Shown piece by piece: positions 35,821 to 47,300 of a DNA stretch of 64,000 nucleotides. Position 1 is the first letter of the stretch. The number at the start of each line of letters is the position of its first letter. The stretch is taken from positions 102,507,189 through 102,571,188 of the forward strand of contig OV884009.1 in the NCBI GenBank assembly GCA_930367205.1, in the 5' to 3' direction. This DNA comes from Acanthosoma haemorrhoidale (taxonomy: Eukaryota; Arthropoda; Insecta; Hemiptera; Acanthosomatidae). A program made the position numbers and the translations under genes. Below the pieces are notes generated by a model. It was not told where the DNA came from. It made no database searches and saw only the letters and a list, made by a program, of their open reading frames with translations.

Positions 35821-35956
35821 GAGGAAGATATGATAAGCCAGGATCTTCAAACGTCAAAAACTGTAAATGAAAAATGTCTATTCATTTAATATTAATTATT
35901 TTTGGAATAGTATTTTATTAGTTTAAATAATTTCTATTATATTAACATGTTTAATT

Positions 35957-35958
<2 letters not shown>

Positions 35959-36015
<57 letters not shown>
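35959..36015. repeat. (TA)n microsatellite
   Basis: About 28 uninterrupted TA units. Confidence 0.95.
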
Positions 36016-36018
<3 letters not shown>

Positions 36019-36289
36019 TAATATGTTGTATTATTGTAAAATTTATTACTAGTTGTAGCGGCCACTAACAAATACTAAAAAGAAGTTACCCTCTCCTGTC
36101 TCTGATCTTAACAAAAGGGTGGCCCACATGGCCTCCCATGAGTTGGAGCTGAGACTTTGTGGGATTAACATCTAGGAAGACCCAGCTTTTGAAGAAAGAA
36201 AATTTTAAAAACCTTAATTGAAGAAAAATGGAGACGGTGATGGAAAAAGGCTTCGTTGACCCAAAAAATCCAGCCAATGCCAAGATACC

Positions 36290-36720
36290 GGCTTAAAAGC
36301 CCCATACTCCGGTAGGGAGTATTGGAGTTGCTCGCTACCAAGTTACCTGAAAGCCCTCAACTACAGCCACCGGTGACAAAGAAGCCACCACCAGTAGTTG
36401 TCTCCGGAGAGACAACTACAGCCTTAGCACACCGGCTCAGAGGAGCAGAAATCACAGAATTCACCCCCAGGAAGACGAAGAAGGCCGTCACTATTTACCC
36501 AGAGCTCGAGGAAGATCAAGCTAACATTTTGCAGCTACTCCAAGCAAATGGAAAGGAATTCCATTCCTTCGCTCCAAGGGGTGGCCCAAGAATAAGACAT
36601 TTCTTATTCTTGGTTTAGATGTCCAGGAGGACATCAACATAATTGTCACCACCATAATGTCTGCTGTGCTAGAAGTCATTGATGTTCGGGGACTCAGGAA
36701 AACTGACCCCAACTGCATAG
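36290..36720 (+). mobile_element. Jockey-type LINE ORF1 fragment, first part
   Basis: The plus-strand frame at 36322-36618 encodes a proline-rich stretch, then EITEFTPRKTKKAVTIYPEL, NGKEFHSFAP and RGGPR. The frame then shifts by one and goes on with FLILGLDVQEDI and VIDVRGLRKTDPN to about 36716. FHSFAP followed by an LxLxGLD...EDI block is typical of the RRM-like region before the zinc knuckles of jockey/R1 ORF1 (gag-like) proteins. Confidence 0.72.
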
Positions 36721-36779
36721 CTGCACAAAATTGTATTAATAAATATTCAAAAACAAGCTAGATGTAATGATAGGAATAC

Positions 36780-37050
36780 ATAGCAGGAAGTACAAGATAT
36801 AGCAAGAAACTGCTCTCCTGAAAAATTTCATTTGCGATTGGTTGGGTCAGGACCTCCTTCCCCTTCTGGCAGCCTCGGTATGAGGCTGGGTGAGGCTCTC
36901 CACTGTTGCAGCACTTCAGCAGAGTGGCAGCTGTTCCCGGGCACTAGGCTACTTCTTGAGGTCCTCCGCACCTCACACATCTTGATTTTCGTCCACAGTG
37001 GTTTCGGGTGTGCCCAAACTCCTGGCACTTGAAGCATATTTTGTTAGGTA
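36780..37050 (-). mobile_element. Jockey-type LINE ORF1 fragment, zinc-knuckle part
   Basis: Read on the minus strand from 37045, broken frames give CFKCQEFGHT followed by RNHC (CCHC knuckle), CVRCG, CPGTAATLPKCCNSGEPHPA (second knuckle area) and SYRGCQKGKE, where ORF1 of jockey-type LINEs ends. This is the natural continuation of the fragment at 36290-36720 but in the opposite orientation, about 60 bp away. Confidence 0.75.
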
Positions 37051-37189
37051 TAAGTAAAAAAATCGACGTATTTTTTGTAAAATTTATATTATACTATTTT
37101 TATATAATACTTATTTTATATCGGTTCAGCTCTTCACCGATAGCAGGCTGTGACCCTTAAAATTATACCGATCTACACCCTACACCTAC

Positions 37190-37400
37190 CTTGAAAGGAT
37201 TCTTTAACGTTTGATGACATCGTACATCATACAGTGCTACCGCTTGTACTTCCCTTCCGAAGGAAGACACTTCTACGGGTTTTGATTGAACCCACAACCT
37301 GGGTGTATGTTGCTATTGTACTATCCACTGCATTTTAGGCGTTGGCTTGTTTGTACTACCCGTTTAATAAAATTGAACAGTCAGTTGTAACTTTCAATAG
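37190..37400 (-). repeat. tRNA-derived SINE candidate
   Basis: On the minus strand an A-box-like TGCAGTGGATAGTACAAT (37332-37315) is followed about 25 nt later by GGTTCAATC (37292-37284), which fits the B-box GGTTCGANTCC. Order and spacing are those of a tRNA-like RNA polymerase III promoter. There is no complete tRNA fold, so it is a SINE head, not a tRNA gene. Confidence 0.6.
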
Positions 37401-38294
37401 AGCAAAACCATTTGAGTAAGGTGGTAATGCAATCGAGATTCTGAAAAGACATTCCGCTTTGCCTCCGGCATACAGACATAATATTTATAATATAATTATT
37501 TATTAATAGTAAACATATTAACCCTTTTTGTTTACAAGTACTTAAAACACTCATTCAACTCAACTCTAGCCCATCCTCGAATGATGGCTAGGTGGTATAG
37601 GAATCAATGTATCTACTGGGTTTTACACTGAAGCATTTGATACCTTCAAAGATAAAAATAGTGAAAGTTAAACCTTAATTTGTTTGCTTCTAGTGGATGA
37701 GATGCCTGTTAAGAAGAAAATAGAATAGGATGGAAATATAGTTATGGAATAAGTGGATTTTGGAGTTGAGAGCCAAAGATGCCTTTGAGGCATATTTGTA
37801 ACAATATGTTATTTAATCAGACCTGCAGTTTTTGAATCCTCAATTCTGTAATCTTATAATACTTTCAAATGGTGAAGCAGAAATTGTGATAAACTCATAA
37901 GTAACAATTTAAACAATTAAGCAACAGATAGAACATTCCAACACATTTGAACTGATCCTGGAGGGGCGTGACCAGACTTCTAGTCTATCCCCTCCCCGGC
38001 CCTAATCCCCCCCCTTAGGTTGTCCTCTCTATTATTCTTCCAGCGTCCTAGGTTATCCCCGTTTAATACCCACTTGTGTTAATGCAAAACTAAGTTCGTA
38101 TTGTATATTATGTAAAATAAAGAAGGGTTAGTAAAATTAAACTAGTTTGGTAGCAATAATAAACAGTGAAAAATACTTAACTAAAATTGATGGAACTTTT
38201 AAAGATTCTCACCTCACAGTAAATAAACGTAATCCTTGGCTGATTCTTAGCAAACATTATCTTGTACCACAAAATGTTGACCAGCGGATTAGCT
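37401..38294. other. Intergenic DNA between repeats
   Basis: No gene recognised. A C-rich tract at 37980-38020 (CCCCTCCCC, CCCCCCCC) stands out in the AT-rich background. Confidence 0.35.
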
Positions 38295-38440
38295 AGTTCT
38301 CAATAGCTTCTCTTCGTAGGAATGACTTGATTCATTATCTATGGTACCACCTATACTTAGATAGAAACAATTATCTGATGCTACTGGGCTTTAGCCAAGG
38401 CCCAGTTTTAATTGACATCTTATGGCTAGTAGCGCTGAGG
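38295..38440 (+). pseudogene. Degenerate copy of Hcf exon 1
   Basis: The sequence aligns with 41156-41310 of the Hcf start exon, including untranslated bases (AGTTCTCAATAGCTTCT against AGTTCGCAATAGCTTCT; TTGATTCATTA identical). The start codon is kept and translation reads MVPPILR*KQLSDATGL*PR against [20 protein letters not shown] in Hcf: Trp and Gln codons have become TAG. A deletion of about 15 bp follows, then a weaker match (TTAATT...CTTATGG) to about 38440. It is 2.8 kb upstream in the same orientation, with the Tc1 element between the two copies. Confidence 0.88.
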
Positions 38441-38599
38441 TTCTACTGGGTAAAAATTGTATTTTGTATATAATACATGGTAATTGTATATAACACTTAT
38501 TATTTATTGAATTTAAAAATCTTTTTTACCTTTAATAAGGTTTTTAACGTTTATTAAATGAGTCTTTATTTAAAAATTTAATCAAAATGTGAACTGCTA

Positions 38600-39988
38600 A
38601 GAAAAAAAAATTGAAAAATAACCATTTTTATCCTAAAATAAATTAATGACAGGATCATTTAATAGCGCATATTTCCTCCTCTTGCCTTTATTACTTCTTG
38701 AAGACGCCTCGGCATACTTTCCACCAGTCGGGAAATGTCCCTTTGCTGGAGGTTAGCCCATTCTTCCCGAAGAGCCCTTTCAAGGTCATGCAGGGTATCA
38801 GGAAGTGCTGAACGCGCATGAAAAAAAACATGAAACATTCGTCTTCCAAGGTTATCCCATAAATGCTCGACAGGGTTCAAATCTGGAGAACGTGCTGGCT
38901 AGGCTAAGACCTCAATGTTGTGCTGATGAAGAAACGTCTGTACTATGTGAGCGACATGTGGACGTGCATTATCGTGCATTAGAAATGAATGATTGCTGAT
39001 TTCGATGAAAATAGGCAACACATGAGGTTCCAAACTCTCATCTACATAGCGAGTGGCCATCAAAGACCATCCACGAACAACAACCAATTCTGTGTGGCAC
39101 TCCAATGAAATCCCAGCCCACAGAATTAAGGAACCTTGTTGAAAAGGTTGGCTCTGGGTGAAATTACAGGCTGTATACCTTTCATTTCTTCTTCTCCACA
39201 CCTTTTCATGCCCGTCTGGAGATCGTTGAGCAAATCTAGATTCATCTGTAAAAAGTACAGCACACCATTCGTCCATAGTCCAATGACTGTGTTCTCGAGC
39301 AAAAGGCAGCCGTGTAACTCTGTGAGTTCTGCTCACTTTTGGTCCACTTACTGGGCGAAAAGCCATTAGTCCATACTCATTTAATCTTCTCCGAGCAGTA
39401 CGTTCAAAAATTTGCACACCTCGAACTTCTTGGAGCTGATGAATCGCTTGAACAACGGTAAGGTGCCGGTTTCGTAAAATTCTTAAAGTAAGAAACCGGT
39501 CATCCTGTGGTTCTGTTGCCCTAGGCCGTCCAGAACCGGCCCTTCTATGGTAAGACCCAGTTTCTCGAAAACGCCTGACGGATTCTCGTAGAGTTTCATA
39601 GGGAGCTCCGATGGCATTAGCTGCATATCTAATGGAACGTCCATTATCAATAAGTGCCACACCACGTGCAACAGCACGAAGAGGCATTTTTAAACTTAAA
39701 ATTGAGAAAATTAAAATATCGAAGCCGAAAACTAAGAAATTTGCTGCACCAGAACGTAAATGGCACTGAATAAACATTTTTAATTCCATGGAAAGTAAGC
39801 ATTGGGAACGAGAGTCCTTTAATTGAATTAAGGATTATGGGTTACTATCCTCTATATTGACATTTCTAATTGAAAAAAAAAAAAAATACATATTTATTCA
39901 TAAAAAAAATTGACCAATCCAAAGCAGAAATACTTTGAGATGAAAACATGAAAAAAATCAGGTGGGTGGAATTTTTTGCCTGTCAGTG
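38600..39988 (-). mobile_element. Tc1-type DNA transposon
   Basis: The element carries an almost complete Tc1 transposase. The upstream end has CACTGACAGGCAAAAAATTC read on the minus strand from 39988, next to TA (39989-39990), as expected for a Tc1/mariner terminal repeat and TA target site. I could not find the matching repeat at the other end (expected left of 38640), so the left limit is approximate and that end may be lost. Confidence 0.85.
38659..39687 (-). pseudogene. Tc1 transposase with one internal stop
   Basis: The reading frame from ATG at 39687 to TAA at 38659 has 342 codons, the usual Tc1 length, and one in-frame TAG at 38901-38899. The N-terminal paired-like helix-turn-helix region holds ALIDNGRSIRYAANAIG and PYETLRESVRRFRETGSYHR, then RRAGSGRPRAT, the hinge between the two DNA-binding halves. 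The catalytic triad is present: D in LFTDESRF, D in MHDNARPHVA and E in NPVEHLWD, with 34 residues between the second D and E (DD34E). The stop lies in VLA*PARSPDLNP, where relatives have Trp, so TGG to TAG is the likely change. Confidence 0.93.
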
Positions 39989-39990
39989 TA

Positions 39991-41111
39991 TTTTGTAGCA
40001 GATATCTAAAAGTAGTTGATTTAAGGAGCTGATCTACTAAAAATGAAGCGGATAGAGACACTCGGGGGGATACTAATGATCGTGGCCGCGACAGAAGGCT
40101 GGAGCTGCAATTGAAGCAAAATTAAAATACTTAAATGTAAGGAATGGATCCCTTCCAACATTGACGATTTGTAGGATTTTTATGCAATTGCTATATATTG
40201 ATATAGAAGTTATATTATTGATTTTGACTGGTTCATTGATAAATAAAAGCATACAATTTATAAATATGTCAAATATAATTATAAATATGTCAAGGCCAAC
40301 TTCAGTACAATTAAAATACAATTTCTAAAATATCGATATTAAAAATCATTGGCCCTATGAATTTATTTCGTTGATGATATGACAAGCATTGAAAAAGGTT
40401 TTTTCCACTCGTGTTCATATTAAAAAAAATTTGTAGTTTTATTTTTTTAACGGCTGTTAAATTCTGTATAAGTTACAAAAATAATAGATGTAAAAGAGTA
40501 GCATTATTCCTTGTATCAGGCTATATTTATTATTATTTTTTTTTTTTTTTCAAAACCTCAAAACAAAATAATGCAATGTACAAAAATAATAAAATAATTG
40601 GATTACAGATTTTTTCTTTATCTGCATTTACATGCATTTGGAGGAGTGCATAAATATAATAAAATTTTTATTGTGGTTAAAAGTTCATCGTTCTTATACA
40701 ACACTAGATGATAAAGCTCACCTTCGCCATCAGGCTATGATGCTAGTATCCCACTCTTTCTATAGTATTAAGAAAGCACCTCAGCGCTACCTACCAACTG
40801 TGGCGACAACCTTCGGTCGTTACATTCCTGTTCGTGAGATGAGCCGTAAATTTATATTTTCATTTGATTTATATCTTTTTATTTAATCTATAATTTTTAT
40901 TGGTTATTAATAAATATATGTATTAGTTTATTACATTGTATAGATAATTATTATATATATATGTATGTATACAATGTAAATATTTTAAGATATAGCTCAA
41001 ATTTATAAATTTAACATGCATTAAATGTTTTATTTGATTGTTTAATAACAAAATAATACAATACAAGATAGGTTTTGCATAACTTTATTAATTTTTTCCT
41101 CTGTGGTTTAG
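39991..41111. other. Upstream region of Hcf
   Basis: AT-rich sequence. A GC-richer block at about 40680-40850 ends in a donor-like TTC|GTGAGAT and could be an untranslated first exon of Hcf, since the first coding exon begins with an acceptor-like GGTTTAG. No promoter motif can be assigned. Confidence 0.35.
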
Positions 41112-41362
41112 AAGGTTCTCGAAACTGCTGTCTTTGGCGGGATGCTCTGTAACCTCAGTTCGCAATAGCTTCTGTTCATATGGATGGTTTGATTCATTAA
41201 GTATGGCGGCACCCATACTTAGGTGGAAAAAAGTTGCGGATTCTACCGGCCCTCAGCCAAGACCAAGACATGGACACAGAGCAGTTTCAATTAAAGAGCT
41301 TATGGTTGTATTTGGTGGTGGCAATGAAGGAATTGTCGATGAATTACATGTATATAACACAG
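41112..41362 (+). CDS. Hcf: Hcf coding exon 1 with 5' UTR
   Basis: The ATG at 41203 gives [20 protein letters not shown], which matches the usual HCF start, and is the first ATG in this frame in the exon. The exon ends ACAG|GTTAGT in phase 1. An acceptor-like CTCTGTGGTTTAG ends at 41111, so an untranslated exon probably lies upstream. The frame is open upstream to this acceptor, so a longer N-terminus cannot be fully excluded. Confidence 0.92.
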
Positions 41363-44300
41363 GTTAGTACAATTGTGTTTTGAAGCAATGGCGTGCGTTT
41401 TCATTCTTGATAGTGCTGTCAGTGATTTTTATTTTCTCGATTTCAATTTTTTATTTGTTATGTTTAGTAATTAACATTGGAAAAATTCTAGATAATAATT
41501 TTTTATTTCCTCTCCAGGAATGTTAACTTGATATTGATGTTTTATTTGTTGAGATTGTTTGTGGCCATTATTTCTAACATTTATTTTAGGCATTATGCAC
41601 TTTTTCTCCATAATTTCAACTCATTCAGTATGTTTTTGCGGTTCATTGAAGTAATTTTCGATTTTTATTTGTTGCAAAAATCATAACCATAGATAATAGT
41701 TGCATTTTTTATGGTGGTGATAAACAATGTTTTTTGCATCTGTCAGTTGTGTTTATTATTGTTCTTTGATGCTTTTCTAATACTTAACGTCACTGCTATA
41801 ACTTATTCACATTTATTATCTCTGTTGGTAGATGTAATTTACAATATTTATATTGGCAATAATTTGAGTTGTGATGCTTAAAATAATACTAAATATGAAT
41901 ATATAATTTAAATAATCATTGATGAATGTGTCATACCAATTTCCTTGCTGTTTGAAATATATAAGTAACGATTTGTTAAACATCGACTATTGTGGTATTA
42001 AGTTTTTTTTGTTTTTTATAATGTGCATTTAGAATTTTATAGGCTAAAGAGACTTGGTCTCATAACAATTAAATATTGTATATTCCATACTAAAATTTTA
42101 TAGCGTAACATGATAATCAGCAAATTAGTAACATTAGTGTAAGGTATGAGGAACCTATATTGCTATTTATTGATCCTAAACTAATATTGGTTTTAATATG
42201 CAATAGTAATATAGTAAAATCCTAACTAAATGGTATTAGAAATATATAATGTTATAGTGCAAACAATTCTTTGTCTATTTTATGTGGTTTATCATATATG
42301 GTTTTAAAGTAAAATGTTTTCCATATTTTAATTTTATAATAAGATTATTTAGTTTCTCATGGTTGAACAGAGTTATATTAGTATGTAATTATTTTGTATC
42401 TATAGCTAGATATAAGGACTACACTTCATATTAGAGGTTATTTGAATGTGCCAATGTTTTCTTAACTTTTGCAATATAAAATTTACTCATGCCATCAGCA
42501 CCGTTTTATTTTCTTGTAAGCTTATTTAATTGTACAATCAATGATGGTCATATCGCAAGTCATAATGCCAAATGTACTTCACCAATGAACTAGTGTATAG
42601 TTCAAAGGATTTTCATGTGCCGATAAAAGTTTGCGTAGGAAACTGGCTTGATCTGCTACAGAGGATAATGCTTTAGCTGAATAGATTACCAGTTTGTTTG
42701 ATTTTCTAAAAAGAAAATTGAGAGGTGACAGTCTTCCCCGCCTTACATAACTGTTATAATTGTTGAGTTAAACTTAAATGGAATATATCATATAACATGT
42801 AAATGAAAAAACTTATTTTACATTCTGTAATCCAGGTTCAAATTAAGACATACCAAGTCTCCCATCCATACATCATATACAAAAAATTGTTATTATCTTC
42901 ACACAAATTGATTTATAACTAATCAATTTTCTAGGTTTAAATATCTCTGTAATTGTTTTTTTGAAAGAAAATTTTATTTGTTTCAGCCACAAATAAATGG
43001 TTTATTCCAGCCCTCAAAGGTGATATACCTCCAGGGTGTGCAGCATATGGCTTTGTTGTTGACAATACTAGAATTTTAGTATTTGGAGGTATGGTGGAAT
43101 ATGGAAACTATTCCAATGAATTGTATGAGTTACAGGTTAGTTTTGTTTATTTAATTATTTATAACCTACATTCAATGTTTTTCCAATACTTAACATTTAA
43201 TGTTTGGACACTGTCAGTGATTTACCAAAGGTGGGGATGTCCTCACTATAAATGTAGTAAAATTTTCAATTTATTCTGAAACAGCAGTGAGGGCTTTTAA
43301 AAATAAAGTCTTAATTCACCACACATCTGTAAATATACTGGTTTCAATGGGGTATTAATCAATGTTTATGTGGTGTGACAATTATTCAATTTAATTAAAT
43401 TTTAATCTCTTCATTCAACATAAAATAACTTGATGAACAAGTAAGAAGAAAAGATTTTCATGAACTAATTATGATAACAAAACTATTAAGAATTAGTAGA
43501 CTTAATGTTGAAAAATAGATATAATGAAGAAAAATATTAATAATTGTTATAACTATTTCTAAGGTTATGCATATTGAGTCCAGATTCAAACATTCACCTT
43601 TGAGGTGATAATAAGGGTGATGTGCGCATGAAGCTGGGTGGAAAATTTTTGAGCAGTGCAGATCTTGCCGGGATTATGTACACCTGCTTCTCTTCTACTT
43701 CTAAGACAACTTCGTTGCTAGGCAGGATGTATGTCGGGGCCGAGTGGACCTCTCACATTTACAGCAGAGGGGGGAGCCTTCAACACACCACTCCCCCACA
43801 CTCAGGCAATATCCACCACCCTTGTTGCAAATGAAAACCACTCGCTTGTGTCAAAGTCACGCTATGGTGTCGCAACAAATGCTGAATGGTACAGACTGAT
43901 CTATTGTGATTTACAGGCATGCATTATTCTTGCCATATTGAAAGTTAGTATGTAGTCGAGTACACAAACTTTCTATTGTACTGTTGCTTTTAAATTCATA
44001 TTTCAAAAAATATATCTATCTGTGAATCATTATATATCAACTAATAACCATTGTTTAAATAGAATATGTGTCGACTTTGGTGCCCTCCGTACAACTAACT
44101 ATCTGTTACCAGGATTATCAGCAGAAAATCTGATTTCTTGTAGATCAGTCCCAATCAACACATTGGATTGCAAACTGTTCAAAAATATTACTATTATTAT
44201 TTATTTATTTTTATTCTGATACCACTAATCCCTGAATGACTTCACCGATCAACACCAAACTTTACTGAAAGGAATCAAGAGGCCTATTAATTACACATAA

Positions 44301-47300
44301 TGATAACAAGAGTCTCATTAAATAAACTAAATATGGGGATTTGAAATAAAATGTTGTAGGTATTTCTGTTGGTTTTATCTGTATTTTCTTTTCTTTTTCA
44401 AAGACATCAAACTTACTGGCCGATGACTTATACTGCAAGAGAAGAAATTATGCTTTGCGAGAAGTTGAATTTAGACAGAATTGAGACAAGTTATGGAGGT
44501 TTAAGCGGAATAAAAGACATTGATAAAAAAATTGCTGGGGAATCTAGTAAAAAAAACTTTTTTGTAAGCCCCAAAAATTCTTATGAATACTTAAAATTTC
44601 AAGGGAGATAAAAACGAATATGAGCTTGTTTTTGTCCTATAAATTTTTGTTTTCTTACTTACTGTTACTTTCCTGGTTTATCTAATATTTCGGTAAGCTT
44701 TGCTTATTTATTTCTATAAGCTAAGTATGGTTATTTAATACAATACATCTTATTCTTTTCATGCTATATGTAAAAAAAAGAAATGAGATGATGTATGATG
44801 ATTTTATTTTACATGCCAATCAAAGATAGAAACGATATTAAAAATATAGAGTTTTAAACTCAACATATTTTGTTCCCCCCTCCTAGGTTACACATTATCA
44901 TATTTGTTTCTGTGCATTAGCCAAAAGCTTGAACATATATCAGATATTTTTTGACCTATTATCACTAAAAAAAAAGCTTCAATAAAATCGTTCAACCCCT
45001 TCAACCATTGTCACCTTGTCAGTGTAGAATTGAGAAATGGCAACATCCCTTGGGTCCTTATCCCATAACAAAAAGTAGTTCATTAATCATTCAACCCGGG
45101 CTTTGAGACCACAAGCACTGTCGTAATTGAAGTAAGGAAAATTAAGGAACTAACTAAGAGTCTGTGGGTAACAAATGAGAGAAGGCAACAAATATTATAA
45201 GGAGCAAGTACCAATTATTTCATTTATAATTGACATAAACAACTTTGATTATATCAGTTTTTAATATGTCAGATAATTCATAATAAATGCTCATTTCAGT
45301 TGGAATTCAACAAATTAATAAAAAAATGGAATACTGTTGGTAACAGTATAAGTGTGTTTATAAAATAAACACAGTGTACTATTAATTTTTGGGCAGGTTA
45401 GAATAATCCAATGCAGGAAATATAAAATTTCAGAAAACAAAGTACCTCAATAATTTCAAATTAGAATCAAAACTTTTGTGATTTAAAAACTTTTTTTATA
45501 TTGTACTGTAACAAGAGAGCAGCTACTCCATTCTGAATAAATGACAGACAAATAATAGTACAAATTTATTTGAATTAACAGAACAAGTAAGAATCCACTT
45601 TAAAAATCCAATTCACTTTAAAACTGCAGAAAAGTGTAAGCTGGAGAGTATTATGCACACATTTAATATTTTATATAACAATTGTGTCTTCATCACATTA
45701 ATGAGTTTTTCCTAATTATTAATTATACTCAATTTTTATGAAATCAAAAATAAGACTTTATTATCAATGAAATTAATTTCTGTTTTTGTTTTTTTTTCTA
45801 GGCTAGTAGATGGGAATGGAAACGTCTACGACCTAGGCCTCCACAAAGTCACTCGCCTCCATGTCCAAGACTTGGACATAGCTTTACTTTAATTGGCAAT
45901 AAAGTTTTTTTGTTTGGAGGACTTGCAAGTGATAATGATGATGCTAAAGCTAATCCTCAAAAGTTAGTACAAAAAATATTTCAATTAACCTATTTTTACC
46001 GATAATCTATTTTTAAGTTTGGAGTCACATAAACCCCTTACTTGTACAACTACTTTACCACATCTTGGTTTGAAGATTTGAAAAACAAAATGATGAATTT
46101 TAAACCTGAAAGATATGTATAATTAATTAAAACACTGAATTTATTAGCAAAATTAAAATAAATATAAAAAGGTATAAAAATATAAATTTCAATTATTAAT
46201 ATTTACAAAAATTAAATTACTAACATGAATGGCTAGTATTTGATCCATGATCCATTCATCTATCACAAAAAAATTCTGCAATATTGGCAAAACTGACTTA
46301 CTTAGCACATGTGAGTTAAAATATTTGTTAAAACTGCCCGTTTAGTTAGGTAGTTACATGTGGCCACTGTTAGCACAGTGTGGACAAGACCTGAATAATG
46401 AAAAAAAAAAAAATATCGCGGTAATAAATGCTTTATTTGAGACTTAGTTCTGTTCCTTCTTTTGACCATGCTACCCTGGCCAGTGATTTGAACTCTTAAG
46501 GACAAAAGATTTCTCACCCCACCCACCTTTGCCACTTCCTTGATCTTCTTGTATTCATTATTTACACTCTGTGACGTTACACCTTGCTTGTATATATTAT
46601 TGACTTATCTTTTAATCTTCTCTCTTCGTTATTTATCATCATCTTGAAACCTGTTTCCCCCTCTATTTATTCCCAGTTATATCAGGTATAGCAACTTAGA
46701 CACACTTATAACTTAAAATCCCTTCCATCAGATCTGAACTCCATTAATTGGGACATTGTTTTCTCGTTTAATTCCATCTTAACGGTCGATCTCATCATAT
46801 CTAACCTCTTATCCATCCTGGACAAGCATGCCTCCTTGAAATCATCCCTCATAGTCCCCCTATTACATCGATGTGCCAACTTTAACGTACGTGTATCAGA
46901 GCTTCGGCAAAATTGTGAATTCTTATGTATCTACCTACAGTACTATTAGTGTCCGGATTTAGGAGAAGAACACAATGTATTATTATGTTTTTATCTAATT
47001 TGATTTATTTTCAAATTTAATCTGAGGTTTATAAGGTTCTTGTTAATATAAAAAGAAAACTCTGGCTAAAGGAAAATCAGATTTTACAAAATTCACTCAT
47101 TTTATTTAAATACACTGCAATAACTTCAATTTTATAATTTACCTTAACATTTAACTCTAGAATGGCCAGATTTACCAGTTCGTATATATTCTTCTTCTTG
47201 TTTTTTTCACTTTAACTTGGTTTGCCATGCTGTCAGTAATATCCACTTCTATCTATTCAATTATTCTTCCTAATAATGTTCTTCCACGTTCCAATTCGCT

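Noticed and set aside
38430..38470. Left terminal repeat of the Tc1 element (TACTGGGTAAAAATTG)
   Set aside because: Only a loose match to the clear right end and overlapping the end of the Hcf exon copy; too weak to fix the boundary.
38805..39369. Plus-strand open frames across the Tc1 element
   Set aside because: They are antisense shadows of the transposase frame.
44404..44611. Alternative Hcf cassette exon
   Set aside because: Hcf exon 2 ends in phase 0, and in that phase this segment meets a stop after 26 codons; the long open frame needs phase 2.
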